DNA from: Catonia carolina
Taxonomy: Eukaryota; Arthropoda; Insecta; Hemiptera; Achilidae
NCBI GenBank assembly: GCA_035578175.1
Contig: JAQMRL010000003.1
Coordinates: 103,652,969-103,716,968, forward strand
Length of the DNA stretch: 64,000 nt
Direction: 5' to 3'
Shown here: positions 45,101 through 55,328 of the stretch, piece by piece
Layout: each line of letters begins with the position of its first letter
How positions within the stretch are numbered: the first letter of the stretch is position 1
Program-made: the position numbers and the translations under genes
The notes under the pieces: model-generated
The model's database searches: none
Seen by the model: the letters and a program-made list of their open reading frames with translations, nothing else
Told to the model about the DNA's origin: nothing

Positions 45101-46082
45101 GAGAACCACTGCTTACCACCCGGAGGGTAACGGAAGATTAGAACGTGTTCACAGAACTCTCATGGAGAGCCTGAGTCATTTCGTGAAAAGGGATGGAAAG
45201 GATTGGGACCGATGGTTGCCCTTTGCTGTCATGGCCTACCACTCTGTCCCACATGCCTCTACCGGATATTCACCCTTCTACTTACTGTACGGGAGAGAAC
45301 CAACCTCGCCGAGTAGTTTCATGATGCCAGAAGACATCGACAGTGTAGAGGATTATATAGAAAGATTAAAACAGAAGTTTGAGGAAACTTATGAGGAAGC
45401 ATTCAAACGATCAACGGCTGCGGCCCGAGATAGGGCTAAAACACGCGATAAATTCAAAGTACTTCGAGAATTCCTGCCTGGAGATGCGGTCTATCTGTTG
45501 GATCCTGTAGCGAAGATAGGAGAAAAGAAAAAGTTTAGTCGACCATGGAAGGGACCCTATGTGGTCAGGAAGAAGCTATCCGACGTGAATTACGAAGTGG
45601 CTGATTCACTAGGTAAACTGGTGGTGACCCATGTGAATCGATTGAAACGGGCTTACCAGAAGGTAGAGTTCGGGCTAGACATCCAGAGGCCTGAAGAAGA
45701 TGAAGCCGTTGAAGAATCAGAAAGGACAGCCTCGGAAATAGACGATGAAGACTGCCCTGGACAATGGAAGCCCATGTGGGTAGATGAATACGATGACGAT
45801 GAAGAAGGAGGACTTGTAGCTGATTTGGACACGCAAGACGAGGATGTCGAGGAAGAGAACCGCGAAGAAATGCCGCAGGCTAGAGCAGATGACGTGGAAA
45901 ATGAAGGAAACGCGCTAGATGCCGATGGTGGTCTAGAAGAATTGCCAGAGGTATTTAGTCCACCGGAAACGAGTAAGTCGCTGAGAGCTGACCCTATCTA
46001 CCGGCCTTCTCCATCTGGGAGGAAGCCTCTACAGAGGTCACCGTACGCACTTCGTAGCAGATTGGCTACAAAGAGCGAGTAA
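42198..46082 (+). CDS. pol: Pol polyprotein: protease, RT, RNase H, integrase
   Basis: 1294 codons in the -1 frame relative to gag; the frame is open from 42096, so the true product is probably Gag-Pol and the TTG at 42198 is only an open-frame landmark. Domain order is Ty3/Gypsy-type. The aspartic protease has DTGA at residues 22-25. The reverse transcriptase has YLDD at 481-484 and a LDLASGYHQIP segment before it. RNase H has TDAS with catalytic D630 and an LVTDHAALRWM segment. Integrase has an HHCC zinc domain from H817, catalytic D886, D946 and E982 (35 residues between the last two), and a GPY-type segment near 1117. An acidic tail of about 120 residues follows, longer than usual. All catalytic residues I checked are present. 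It copies the RNA genome into DNA and inserts it into chromosomes. Confidence 0.96.
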   Translation: MGTGGITVAVSLAGQELSLLVDTGAELSILRKPISGVTVQPIKIKARGVTGAALAVTGAQELECRVAHLRVMHTFVIADVDTWRDGLIGWDLLEKLGAVVDVARQGVTFMGVGITPRANCSSETLGDVASVSEETTSGRMPECGKGDALQPSTSRCTGRQTVRSKDNSGTFRVRSLRALTVPPYCEQVVEARLETRIKGDVMVEPMMQPQAGLRVARSVNSAGENEKLIVKIANLTAKPIEVQRRQVLGVAEPLIDEDALPMMDIERGQRISRKMFSEKLEHLPGVEAKVVEDVLWRFRDVFDEPDRDGCKSGVEHRIPTGDASPIMKRPYRVPHHLRPVVEEHLATMLDKGIIEPSSSPWSAPVVLVPKKTSDGSTKYRFCTDFRALNEITKGDAYPLPLIQETLENLGQSRYYTTLDLASGYHQIPIAEADQEKTAFTTVGGHFEYKRMAFGLMGAPATFQRYMDNLLAALKGNECFVYLDDVIIFSVTIRQHAEKLSNILTCFQEANLKVNLEKCRFAQESVEYLGHVVTSDGVKPDPKKIDAIRNFPKPSNVREVRGFLGLAGYYRRFIENFAEIAKPITQLTKKDIEFRWSHEQAEAFEKLKGSLCSESVLVYPDFQKPFILATDASGTALGAVLSQLYDERERPIAYASRQLNAAERNYSTTERELLAVVWATQQFRCYLLGRPFTLVTDHAALRWMLSLKDPSSRLTRWALRLAEFSYTVEHKPGKRHTNADALSRAAIIAPVHRGWSREEMKNAQLDDDWCQELWERRGNGRAVCSGDLLYWTNGDPERKSWKLAVPTSMRSSVIEGCHSTLWAGHPGTERTLRKVRENYYWPGMKRDVEKYVRQCHSCAERKTPPRLTAPLSEAFEPNRPFEMVSLDIVGPLPVTRRGHKYILTFIDHFTRYVEAIPLREQTAEATAHAFVTTVIARHGTPERLLTDQGRNFMSELFTATCKYMNIKKLRTTAYHPEGNGRLERVHRTLMESLSHFVKRDGKDWDRWLPFAVMAYHSVPHASTGYSPFYLLYGREPTSPSSFMMPEDIDSVEDYIERLKQKFEETYEEAFKRSTAAARDRAKTRDKFKVLREFLPGDAVYLLDPVAKIGEKKKFSRPWKGPYVVRKKLSDVNYEVADSLGKLVVTHVNRLKRAYQKVEFGLDIQRPEEDEAVEESERTASEIDDEDCPGQWKPMWVDEYDDDEEGGLVADLDTQDEDVEEENREEMPQARADDVENEGNALDADGGLEELPEVFSPPETSKSLRADPIYRPSPSGRKPLQRSPYALRSRLATKSE

Positions 46083-46358
46083 CAATGTAACTAGAGGTAA
46101 CTTAATTTCCTCTTTCTACGCTTTAGGTAAGAGAAATGATAAAGTAATATAAAAATTTAACTGAACGTGTGATCATGATAAGATGTTAGGATTAATATAG
46201 TGTAGGAGAAAGGCGCCGTTAGAAGGAATATACCCAGTCCGGGTGCGGGCCAAAGCTGAATTGTAGTAGGTGGCGGTGCGAACTAATCCCGGAACGGTCC
46301 CTGTTCCCGACGACGGACCTCTTTAATGTGATTTTGAGAGAGTGATGGACTTTCTGCT

Positions 46359-46368
46359 CCCTTACAGG
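46359..46368 (+). other. Predicted env splice acceptor
   Basis: A pyrimidine-rich run, then CCCTTACAG|G (AG at 46366-46367), just upstream of the env frame. The env frame is open from 46346, so the exon beginning at 46368 is uninterrupted. It is phase-compatible with the donor at 39532. Confidence 0.6.
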
Positions 46369-48271
46369 TACGTCTGTTGTATGCGGGTCCGAAGTGGCCA
46401 AGAAAGAAGGCGTCTGGTTTGTTCAAAAGGAGGACGTCCTGTTGTCTGGAGAATGCTGGCGAGTGGTTATCGAAATCAACGTGACGGAAGCCTGCGGAGA
46501 ATTTAGTGCTTTGGAGGTCACTACACGTGCCGCTAGGGATAACATTTTGAGAGCTATGGGGGCGATGCCCGAACTAAGAGCCGTAATAGAGACGACCGAC
46601 AGGATTCTTGACATGGAGAACGAACTAACCGACTCGGGACGAGTCTTAACTGAAATGTTGCCGCATGGTCGGATTCGCCGAGGCCTGTTGAACGTTGGAG
46701 GGAAGGCGCTACGTGTCCTATTTGGAGTAGCCGAAGACGAAGAGCTCCAGGAGGCAGAGAAGCACTTGGAAGCTGTGAAGACCCAAGTAGCAGAAGTCGT
46801 CCATATCCAGCAGTCTCATTTAACCTTGACCCGACGATTAAGCCAGAAGGCTGGCTACACCAACAGACAGCTGATGTCCTTGGCGAAGGACGTGAAGGAG
46901 GCCGCGATGAATACGAAACGTCACCTTGCTGAGTTGGACGGACGAGTCACTAGTCTAGAACAATTGGTGCATACTTTCGTGAATGTTTCAGCGAAATTGC
47001 AAACTTTAGAATTAGCAGTGATGAAAGGGCTGATGGACATGAGGAGCATGTTGCGAGCGATGGAAGGATTAGCCAGGGGTAGTTTAAGTGTTAGCTTGAT
47101 AAGTCCCCTAGAATTAAGTAATTTACTGTCAAAAATTCGAGCCTCATTGCCCATGGGTACCAATATTATTTCGGGGACTAGCCCCGCGGAATTGTATGCT
47201 TATTATAAGGTGTGTGTTGTGCGAGCGGTGTCCGTTGGGGACTCAATTAAAATTCTAATTGACCTACCTTTAATGTCCGAGGGACATAATTTTGAACTGT
47301 TCCAGTTAGTAGTGACGCCGAGTATGGACCAAAGGACGGGATTGTATTCCGTATACCACCCGGAGACTTCATTTCTGCTGATGAATAAAGACCGAGCCAG
47401 CTACGCCTTGCTGCAGATGGAAAACCTAGCCAAATGTCGAACGGGACGCTTGATGGTGTGCAGCGTGAATTTTCCTGTCTACACTCGATACCATCCGAGT
47501 TGTGTGTCGGCCCTGTTCTTTGGGGAGTCCGACAGCATTAAGAAAAACTGTATCAAGAATGTATTGGTTTCTACACCCACTGCCATGTGGGCCTTTGATG
47601 AACGTCGTGGGCGTTGGTTATTCAGCCTTCCTTCTCGACAGAAGATCACATCCCAATGCCATCAAGGGGAACGAGTCGTGGTGACAGAAGAAGAAATTGA
47701 GGGCAATGGTGAACTCGAGGCGATGAAAGGGTGCCGACTAAGGACTTCGGATTTGATGTTGCTACCCAACACCCAGAAGACTGGTTCCACGGAGCTGAAC
47801 AAACGCTTGACCTCGATCCAAGTTCCCAGTCGACTAGATATCAATCCAGAGGGAGTGAACATCGTGTCCAATAAAAGGGAGCTGCTCCAACTAGCCAGAG
47901 AGAGGAAGCTGATTCATCGTTTTGAACCTGGCGACGATGAAATTGAAGTAGATGAGCTATTGCGCCTGAACAACGAGCTACAGTCCGAGCAACCCACCGG
48001 AGGGGTTACGAAAGTTGTCATCTGTTCGGCAATACCGCTATTGGCTTGTATTACCATTGTTGCTGTCTGGTGGATGAAGAAGCGCAGAACGAGACCAGTG
48101 ATGTCTGACGAGACCGAGGACCGAGCCATCCCGATGCAAGAACGAACAACTGCTCCAATCGCACAGCCCAGGCTGCATCGGCTGTCCCCTGCAGAGGCCG
48201 ATCTACTGAGACAATCCATGGACAACCTACACTACAGCGTAGTCCAAATGCCAAATGTGTCTAGTGACTAG
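46368..48271 (+). CDS. env: Envelope-like glycoprotein (baculovirus F/errantivirus Env type)
   Basis: The frame is open from 46346; 46394 (GTG) is the first start-like codon and no ATG occurs until about residue 55, so translation needs an upstream exon. Counting from 46394 there are 625 codons. A furin-like RIRR (residues 93-96) is followed by GLLNVGGKALRVLFG. That Gly-rich, hydrophobic post-cleavage segment is the hallmark of insect errantivirus Env and baculovirus F proteins and probably includes the fusion peptide. Heptad-like helices follow (about 115-225), then a Cys-containing ectodomain. A membrane anchor lies at about 540-561, then a basic stop-transfer and a cytoplasmic tail of about 63 residues. 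The subunit before the cleavage site is short (about 100 residues). No breaks are seen. Function as an infectious envelope is inference. Confidence 0.88.
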
Positions 48272-48320
48272 TGAAGTGTATACTGTGATGTGACAAAGTC
48301 ATTATAGTGACCTCTTTTTC

Positions 48321-48331
48321 AAAGGAGGAGG
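48321..48331 (+). promoter_or_regulatory. Polypurine tract
   Basis: AAAGGAGGAGG, three bases before the 3' LTR, where plus-strand DNA synthesis would be primed. Confidence 0.8.
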
Positions 48332-48334
48332 TAA

Positions 48335-50237
48335 TGTAATATAGAGAAATTAAAAAGAATTATTTTATAAGTTTATTTTATAATGGATAAATGAACGTGT
48401 AAGTGTAGCGTACTTTAAGAAGACAATTTCTTACATAAAACAGAACAATATTCAACCTGTATTAAATAATTGTATTGTATGTTTTAATTCTATAATATAA
48501 GCTAGTAGGTTAGATAGTTTTAATCTCATTCGGCCAATTCCTAGAAACTGTAAGTTGGTGTCGGATTACCATCCGCTCGTGCTACGGCCGGGGCGGTGCG
48601 TGCGGGCGGCTGGTATGCCCGACACTGTGTGTCGAGTCGAGCGATGGAACAGATGTGTTTTCATTGCGGGAAAAATGATTGTAAATTTTTATACCTAAAG
48701 TTCAGTCAGGATGAACGGGAAAGTATTTCGTGTTTTAGCAACCGCATGTGTCGGGAATGTGTATCAGTTGTAGATTTTGTGAAGGTTTAAGATAATTGAT
48801 AATGGTTATAAAATTCTATAAGTATTAAATTTTGTGCGTTAATGGTGTGATACGGGGTGATGTTATGATGTTCACCGCCGTTCGATCGGGATTGTTTCTC
48901 CAGTTGTGGATAATGACTTGTAAGTACCCCTTTTGGGATTTTTTCTGTTCATGAGGTTCGAATTTTGAATTATGTTTTAAGTGGTTTTACTGGAATTGGC
49001 CGCATTAGAATTGGTTCCACTGGTTTTTCTTTTTTTTAGGTTATAAGTTGTTTAGTAAATTAGTAAGGCTAAGATTCTTATTGTCTACAATAATTGAACT
49101 ATAATGTTTTTAATTTATAACAACTATAAATTAAACTACAGTAACCTTAATAACTAAGGTATTAAAGTATTTAGGGTCACAGCTGTAGTGCGGTGGATAA
49201 GTTTGTGCTTAGATATAAGGTATTCAGCTGTCATGTTTCTAGGGAACCTTGTTGGTATAATTTAGTACTAGTTAGGGTCAAATTTCTGAATAAGAATTTG
49301 GGCAGACAAGCCACGTATTATTTTGTAGTAATTTATAAAAGACCGTACTGGCTTTAGAGGCAGTCGAGTGGCGATAAACTGTAAATCTTAAATGTTGAAT
49401 TTAAATAGTAGATTCAGTGTATTCATTAATTAACGTATTAAATACTAATTAATTACTTACTTAATTATGTCGTCGGATATTATGGTATTCTTCCGACCAT
49501 TTAATATGGTATAATATTATTATTGTTCTTGGGTAGGGTTATGTTCCTGAACATTTGGTGAAGTTAAAAATTAAAATACTTACTGTTAACGGTAAAGTTG
49601 TTAGATATAAAATTATTTTGCGATGCAATTATATTATTATTTATGTCCTCGTTGGCGTCTGACTATTTATGGTTATCGTAGGTGCCTATGCATTGGGAGT
49701 AGTGTTATTCCGTTGTAGTTTACGTATATTCGCCAGTGTGAACCAAGTCTAAATTAATAGTCTAGGTTAAAAATTAATTGTTTTATTTTTGGTAAATTTT
49801 TATAAAAATTTTGATACCAATTGGCGAGTAGTGACAAGATGGGGATTCAGGGTCGGGACGTGGAGGAGTCGGTGGTCTGGTCAGGTAGTGTGACAATGGG
49901 GGTTCGGAGTGAGTGTTGAGTGAAACCCATTCCAGACTTTTTGATCGGAGCCATACCGGTGCCTACACCCCTCCACCTCGTACGGCGCTTAGGAGCCTTG
50001 GACAGCGCTTCTCGTCTTTTGGTACTTTGCTTCCTAAACTTGTTTGGTAGTACTTTACTAGTGTTTTTGGATGTTCTTACTCCACGCACCGCCGTGGATA
50101 TAATAAAGTCTGTTTTACTGAATTTATGCGTCAGTGTGGTCAATTTCCGTATCCCCACAGTTTCTATATTGTTACTTAGTATAAGAGGGTTTCCCGGGGT
50201 GTCGTTGGGTTGTTCACCTCGCTTGGCGGGGGTTACA
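48335..50237 (+). repeat. 3' LTR (1903 bp)
   Basis: Same length and sequence as the 5' LTR as far as I can compare by eye. The copies of the small Cys-rich ORF (48644-48790) and of AATAAA (50102-50107) fall at the same relative places. Confidence 0.95.
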
Positions 50238-50445
50238 GAGTCCATCACCCTGCCTTACACCTGTTCGAATTTCAAAGGGTTCTGAGATTTCTCCCATGAA
50301 TTTTACCTTAGAGATTGTGTTAGTCAGCGTTTGTTCAATGAGTCTTCGTGTTTTAGTATCAAGTCCCCTTTCCTCCAAAACGTCAAATAGGGAGGACCTA
50401 TCCATTGAGTCGTACGCCTTTCTAAAATCCACAAATGTGCATATC
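50238..50445 (-). pseudogene. LINE reverse transcriptase, upstream portion (split)
   Basis: The minus strand from 50445 reads ICTFVDFRKAYDSMDR (RT motif A with catalytic Asp) through EERGLDTKTRRLI to GVRQGDGL at the LTR-element junction. The continuing LSPLLFN is at 38946 downwards. The upstream RT motifs, endonuclease and ORF1 are absent. The sequence starts abruptly at a TTA microsatellite, so the LINE is 5'-truncated. Asn codons read from the microsatellite are not part of the LINE. Confidence 0.88.

Positions 50446-50484
<39 letters not shown>
50446..50484. repeat. (TTA)n microsatellite at LINE 5' junction
   Basis: About 12 TTA units adjoining the 5' break of the LINE. It is the probable target or remnant of the microsatellite into which the LINE inserted. 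Confidence 0.85.
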
Positions 50485-50485
<1 letters not shown>

Positions 50486-50940
50486 AGAAAAAATTACTGA
50501 GATTGTAAGGAAAATTTGCAGTTATGTGTAAAGTCGTCATAAATTTTGGGCTGTATGAGTCATTCCAAAAATTTTGGGTTTCCAATACATGGTTTAATCA
50601 AGTCAGAAATGACATAAAAAAATCCAGAATAAATAGAGGAAACGAACAAAGAAAAGGACACAAGTTATGAAATTTAGGTTTTTAAAAGGAGTTAAAGTGA
50701 AAAATAGAAAAATTACCCTGATAGAGACCATGGGTGGTATTCTCTGCATAAAAATACATTTTTATTTAATCTTCATGAGTTCATTTTGTTTATGTACGAT
50801 TTTTATAGTTGTTCAATGAAGGCATTATTATTATTATTTCAGAAAAAATTACTGAGATTGTAAAGTAAATTTGCAGATTGTATAAAATCGCGATAATTTT
50901 TGGATTGTATGAGTAATTACAAAAACTCCTCGAAAGTAGG
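50485..50940 (+). repeat. Tandem repeat Y1-X2-(TTA)-Y2 around the LINE target
   Basis: Y1 (50485-50583) and Y2 (50840-50940) share CAGAAAAAATTACTGAGATT, then AATTTGCAG and ATTTTTGG. X2 (50584-50824) matches X1 at 37598-37842. The order X-(TTA)n-Y-X-(TTA)n-Y is seen once the LINE and LTR element are removed mentally. Confidence 0.75.
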
Positions 50941-51179
50941 TTGAGAAAAATGTTCGCTTTCAAGTCCATTCCCATCAAATTAGCATAGTGGTTTTGTTCT
51001 ACCATAAATAACTTGCACGTACTGACGGACTGACCGGAGATGCTCTCAAGAAAAAAAAAATATTTTCAGGTAGTCGCGAGTTTATTAAAATCAATTGAAA
51101 TCTAGGTTCCGAATTCGTATACTATAAAATTGGTTTCTCTTACAGTAGGAAGACTCACAAGAATTTAAAAGTTCGTACA
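50941..51179. other. Nothing recognised
   Basis: No coding motif or known repeat. Confidence 0.4.
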
Positions 51180-51610
51180 TATTTTTCAATATTTTTTTCT
51201 GTGGCATTCTCTCTATCTTTTAATGTACACTTTTCAACTTGTGACTGTTTATTTTTCTCTTTGTCTGGCTTCTCCATTGAGTTTCTGCTATATACTGGAT
51301 ATTATCTCATTTAATCTTCCTGGGTTTCCTCATGTAGCGCCGCCATTCTGTTTCTTCCTAGTCCAGCTGTCATCCTCCGTTGTTCACATACGTAAGATGA
51401 CGTATCGATTTTCACCAGCTTTGGCTATTTGGCTTTGGGTATTTGCTGTGATATCTGTCACTTATTTTCTGACGGATCAATCCATTTTCCTTTTTCTCCC
51501 GTAGCTATATTCCCAGCGTACTTCTCTCCATTTTCCTTAAAGTAATCCTTAGGCATTCCATTGTTCCCTCATTACAACTCCATATCTCCGCACCATATGT
51601 ATTTTTCTTA
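51180..51610 (-). pseudogene. RTE-like LINE RT remnant
   Basis: The minus strand reads TYGAEIWSCNEGTMECLRIT, then LRKMERSTLGI.LREKKEKWI, typical of the region after the RT core. It decays into frame changes further along. The plus-strand ORF at 51223-51504 is its shadow. Confidence 0.6.
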
Positions 51611-52990
51611 GTACACCATGAAAATTACTACTAGCAATTCTTATCACATTTTTTTTTTATTTTTCAGGTACGTGATTCTCAAATTTATTAACTGATTTGT
51701 AAGTATTCTACTGTGTGTTCACAACAATTATTTACTGTCTTGTTAAAGTACATACATTGTTACATGTTTTTTCAACTTTCTTATGATTTGTTAATTTAGT
51801 GTGAAAAATGTTAAAAAATTTATTATCAAGAGATTACCTCAGCAGGTAATATTTTTTTAACATTTTTCATTTTCCAATTTATCTTTGTACTACCGAATTG
51901 ATACAGGTTAGAAATAATCAAACAATGCCTATATTTAACTTAATAGTGCGTAAAAGTATTTTGTATCGTAAAATTAACTAATAAATCTATCAGTGTGAGA
52001 AAGGAGGTAAAATAATCCGGTATTGTACTATTTCTTTGTATTCCATATTAAAGTTTTTTATTATTGTATCCGCTATATTATAGCCATCAAATTGACCTTA
52101 TTATTTCTTTAAAAATATTTTATTACAAAATTTAGTATTATCTTAATATATTGATATTAATATTCTGCCACATTAAATTTATGGAATTTTAACAATAGCC
52201 TATTTTTTTTTTGTTTCTGAACTTTTATAATCTCTGTTCCGGAACTATATGCACTAGTAGTAAATAAATTGAAGAAAAGATTTCTCACTATTTTTCGTGA
52301 AAGTGATAATTGAATTTTTGTATGATTGTAGTATTTATGGAATTAAAAACCTACTTTATTTTTTTAATTTATGGTTATCCTACTTCACACAATCTTCTCT
52401 GTTAGTAGATTATTTTTAGTAGATATTTCTTACCTGTGAATGTTTGTTATTTATTAAGTTAATATTAGTCTCCGTGAATTTCCATGTTTTCTCATTATTC
52501 TGTACGAATTAATATCCAATTTATTCATTCATTTATCATGTACTTAAGCTAATTTGCTTAAGTAGTAATTGTTATCTCTAATAGTGATATTGTTTTCGCT
52601 AATGTTTTACCATTGATAAATGTCGAGTAATCGGGATAAGAACATTGGATGGATAGATACTGAAGTCACGAGATTGCCTTTTGCGTATGAATGGGCTGTG
52701 AGGAAGGGAAGTGAAATTTTTGCAGTGCTGCCAACCTCAACAGTGAGACACTACTCGTACATTTCACTACCGTGCAGTTTCTAGACACATTTTGTTAGCT
52801 GTGGTTTATTCCGAGAAAATGTTTTCTTCATAAACCTTATAAGAAATAAATATGACCTGTAATATTGCCTATAGCTTAATTACATGACTAGAAATGTTTG
52901 TATTACTGTAATTAGAAATGACTCGCCTTCTTTACTATTGCTGTCATCGGCGCTTTCATTATCAGTCGCTCTAGTATCTACTTAACCGTT
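51611..52990. other. AT-rich stretch, nothing recognised
   Basis: About 1.4 kb without a recognised feature. A short GC-richer patch lies near 52640-52760. Confidence 0.45.
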
Positions 52991-52994
52991 TTTT

Positions 52995-53222
52995 TTACCA
53001 GGTGTCAACAAAACCGTTAAAGAATAGATTCTTCGCGTCCTTAATTTCCTTCTTTATTTTTCGAATTGTGGAAAGAGAAACACCACAGTAGTTAGCCGCT
53101 CGCTCAAGGCTTTTGTTAAGAGGCACGGATAGGAATTTTTGTTTAGCTTCAACTTCACAACATTTTATTACATTGCGTTTAGCACTGTGAATAGTTCGAC
53201 CATGTTTTCGAGAAACCAACAT
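52995..53222 (-). CDS. HTH-containing ORF, probably transposon-derived
   Basis: 75 codons on the minus strand, starting MLVSRKHGRTIHSAKRNVI and containing ANYCGVSLSTIRKIKKEI, a helix-turn-helix segment. This arrangement (KHGR..HS, then a GVS.ST...IKKE recognition helix) is common at the N-terminus of insect mobile-element proteins. A donor-like CTG|GTAAAA occurs near its end, so it could be a first exon of a domesticated or still mobile gene. No catalytic domain is present nearby. It could also be a bare remnant. Confidence 0.45.
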   Translation of the reverse strand: MLVSRKHGRTIHSAKRNVIKCCEVEAKQKFLSVPLNKSLERAANYCGVSLSTIRKIKKEIKDAKNLFFNGFVDTW

Positions 53223-53430
53223 TTGTTTTTACGGTAACCAACAGTTATATTCGTACAGTTAACCTACAAAAGGTTCCGCGATGTACTGTATATGCTCTGG
53301 GTATAGTATAAGTTGTTATGTTTGTCGTGCTGAAATTAAAGGAGTCGTGCATGCGCACTGATGCTTTACCCCTCGTTGCAAACAAGGACAAACTTGTGAC
53401 TCAAGTGACTATACATATCAATTTTACACA

Positions 53431-54360
53431 TAAAATCTGGTGTGAAACGCACACGACTTTCTCTTGCCAATTCAATAATGAACAGTATAACCTAACATTA
53501 GCAATAAAACATTAGAAATAAACAAAAAACCAACCTCAAAAAACATAACCTTATTTTAATCATAAGTGAAAGACGCAAAACGAAAATCTCTTTCATATCA
53601 GTTTGGCTTAAAAATACGAAAAATCACTCTTTCACGCTAAACTAGGCTCTAGAGAAAAATTATAAATAGAAGTTGTAGATCTTTTAATGCCTATAAATTG
53701 GATTAAATACTTTTTTGTCGTAAAATGCATACTAAGGCTGAAATCTTTTAAAAAATCGATTTTTTTACACATTTTTGAGAGAAAAAACAGAAAATCGCTA
53801 ATTACCGCTAAACTAAACGTAATACAAATAAATGTTTGAAAAAAAGTTGTCGAATTTTAATTTCTCTACAACTTTTATCATAGTCATTTTGCGCTAAAAT
53901 ACATATAATGTCGCAATCATATAAAAACAATTTTTTTTACAAGAAAACAACCTCTCCAAGAATTTCAGCAGACATGGCGCCTACCCTATCTTGTAGAGCA
54001 TAAAAAATTTAGTAGGCCTACATGAGGTGATTTAAAAAAAACGTAGCCGTTTTTGAGAAAATTGCAAAAAAGTGAAAAATGACACGAATAAACTACTTCT
54101 TCCGGTTGACCGATTTTGATCAAAATGTTCGTGTTGGGTTCTCTAGTGATATCTAACTTACGTTTCAAGTTCGTACGATGTTCCGTTCTTGAGATATTCT
54201 ATTCACACATACACACACGCAAACCAATCGCTAAAAACATGTTTTTTTGGGTTCAAGGTGTCTGAAAATGTGTAGTCCGGTAAAAACTTGATTTCGAAAA
54301 GTATACATTAAAACAATACTTTCCTTCCTATATATTAATACAGACAAGAGAAAGTAAAAA
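53431..54360 (-). repeat. Family A repeat, full length, minus orientation
   Basis: Plus strand runs AAAATCTGGTGTGAAACGC to GACAAGAGAAAGTAAAAA, with both modules and the CA-rich tract (54205-54220). Confidence 0.85.
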
Positions 54361-54861
54361 TATAATTTATGAAGTCATATTTTTAAGCCTGTCTGGACAG
54401 TTGCAGGGAACGACAAGCAAATCAAGTGTTGACATTTTAGAAAGGTCCCAGTAAAAAGTAATAAGACAAATCATAGATATTCCTCGGTACATCAGTTACA
54501 AATACATATATCACGACTTTCATGTCAAATCTGTTAAAGAACACATCACACTGTTCAGCGAACGTTACCAGCCGAGGCTAAACAGTCATTATGATTATTT
54601 GACTCTTAATTTGGTAAATAATCAAGTGTAACGAGCTATTTTTCTAATTGTTTCATTTAACCAATATTTTTCGTTTGCCTTAACGTAAACAGCCAAGAAA
54701 AATATCAGCATAAGAGAAAATAATGTATAAAATTTACTTTTAATAACCCGTGGCAACTTGAGTTACTGTAACAATTATTATTATTATAGTGATTTATGAT
54801 TTTTTATGGTGATGCGTAGGAATTTTATTAAAAATTTACTTAGTTCTTGAACGTGAATACA
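54361..54861. other. Nothing recognised
   Basis: No coding motif or known repeat. Confidence 0.45.
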
Positions 54862-55312
54862 AAAGAATCTGGTTTGAACACTCACACAACCTTCTCTTGC
54901 CAATGCATATATTGAACAATATAACCTAACATTCGTAATAAAACATTAAAAATAAAGAAACAAAACTAACGTCAATAAACATAACCTAATTTTAATCATG
55001 AGTGAAAGACGCAAAATGAAAATAAACCTCAGTTTGTCAAATACGGAAAATCACTCTTTCGGCTAAACTAGGCTCTGTAGAGAAAAATGCTTTAAATAAA
55101 AGTTGTAGATCTTTTAATTTCCTATAAATTTTATTATATACACTTTTGTCGTAAAATGACATGCTAAGGCTGAAATCTTTAAAAAATCGATTTTTTTATA
55201 CGTTTTCGTGAGGAAAAAAGCAGAAAATCTCCAATTACCGCTAAACTAAGTGTTATGCAAAAAAAATGTTTGAAATAAAAGTTGTAGGAATTTAAATTCT
55301 CTACAGCTTTAC
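54862..55312 (-). repeat. Family A repeat, truncated
   Basis: Starts AAGAATCTGGTTTGAACACTC and covers the two modules, stopping at TTCTCTACAGCTTT. The other half is missing, and a family B fragment follows closely. Confidence 0.8.
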
Positions 55313-55328
55313 ATTTACTAACATACCT

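Larger units (their letters stand above)
38947..50237 (+). mobile_element. Full-length env-bearing Gypsy-type LTR retroelement
   Basis: An 11,291-bp element with two 1903-bp LTRs, PBS, PPT, gag, pol (protease, RT, RNase H, integrase order = Ty3/Gypsy type) and a third env-like ORF. The LTRs begin TG and end CA, keep a constant 9388-bp offset, and I see no difference between them, so insertion is recent. All three large frames are open. It is inserted in a LINE RT gene. Presence of env with a furin-like site and a C-terminal membrane anchor makes it errantivirus-like. The long LTR and 5-bp TSD differ from the 4-bp TSD usual for classical errantiviruses. Confidence 0.95.

Noticed and set aside
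41166..48254. Numerous 60-150 codon ORFs on the opposite strand or in other frames of gag, pol and env
   Set aside because: They overlap well-supported genes, show no domains and follow from low stop density in GC-richer coding DNA.
50214..50585. Asn-rich protein of 123 codons on the minus strand
   Set aside because: The poly-Asn run is a translated TTA microsatellite. Only the part from 50445 downwards is LINE RT.
51223..51504. 93-codon plus-strand ORF with hydrophobic stretches
   Set aside because: Antisense of an RTE-like RT remnant; hydrophobicity comes from T-rich codons.
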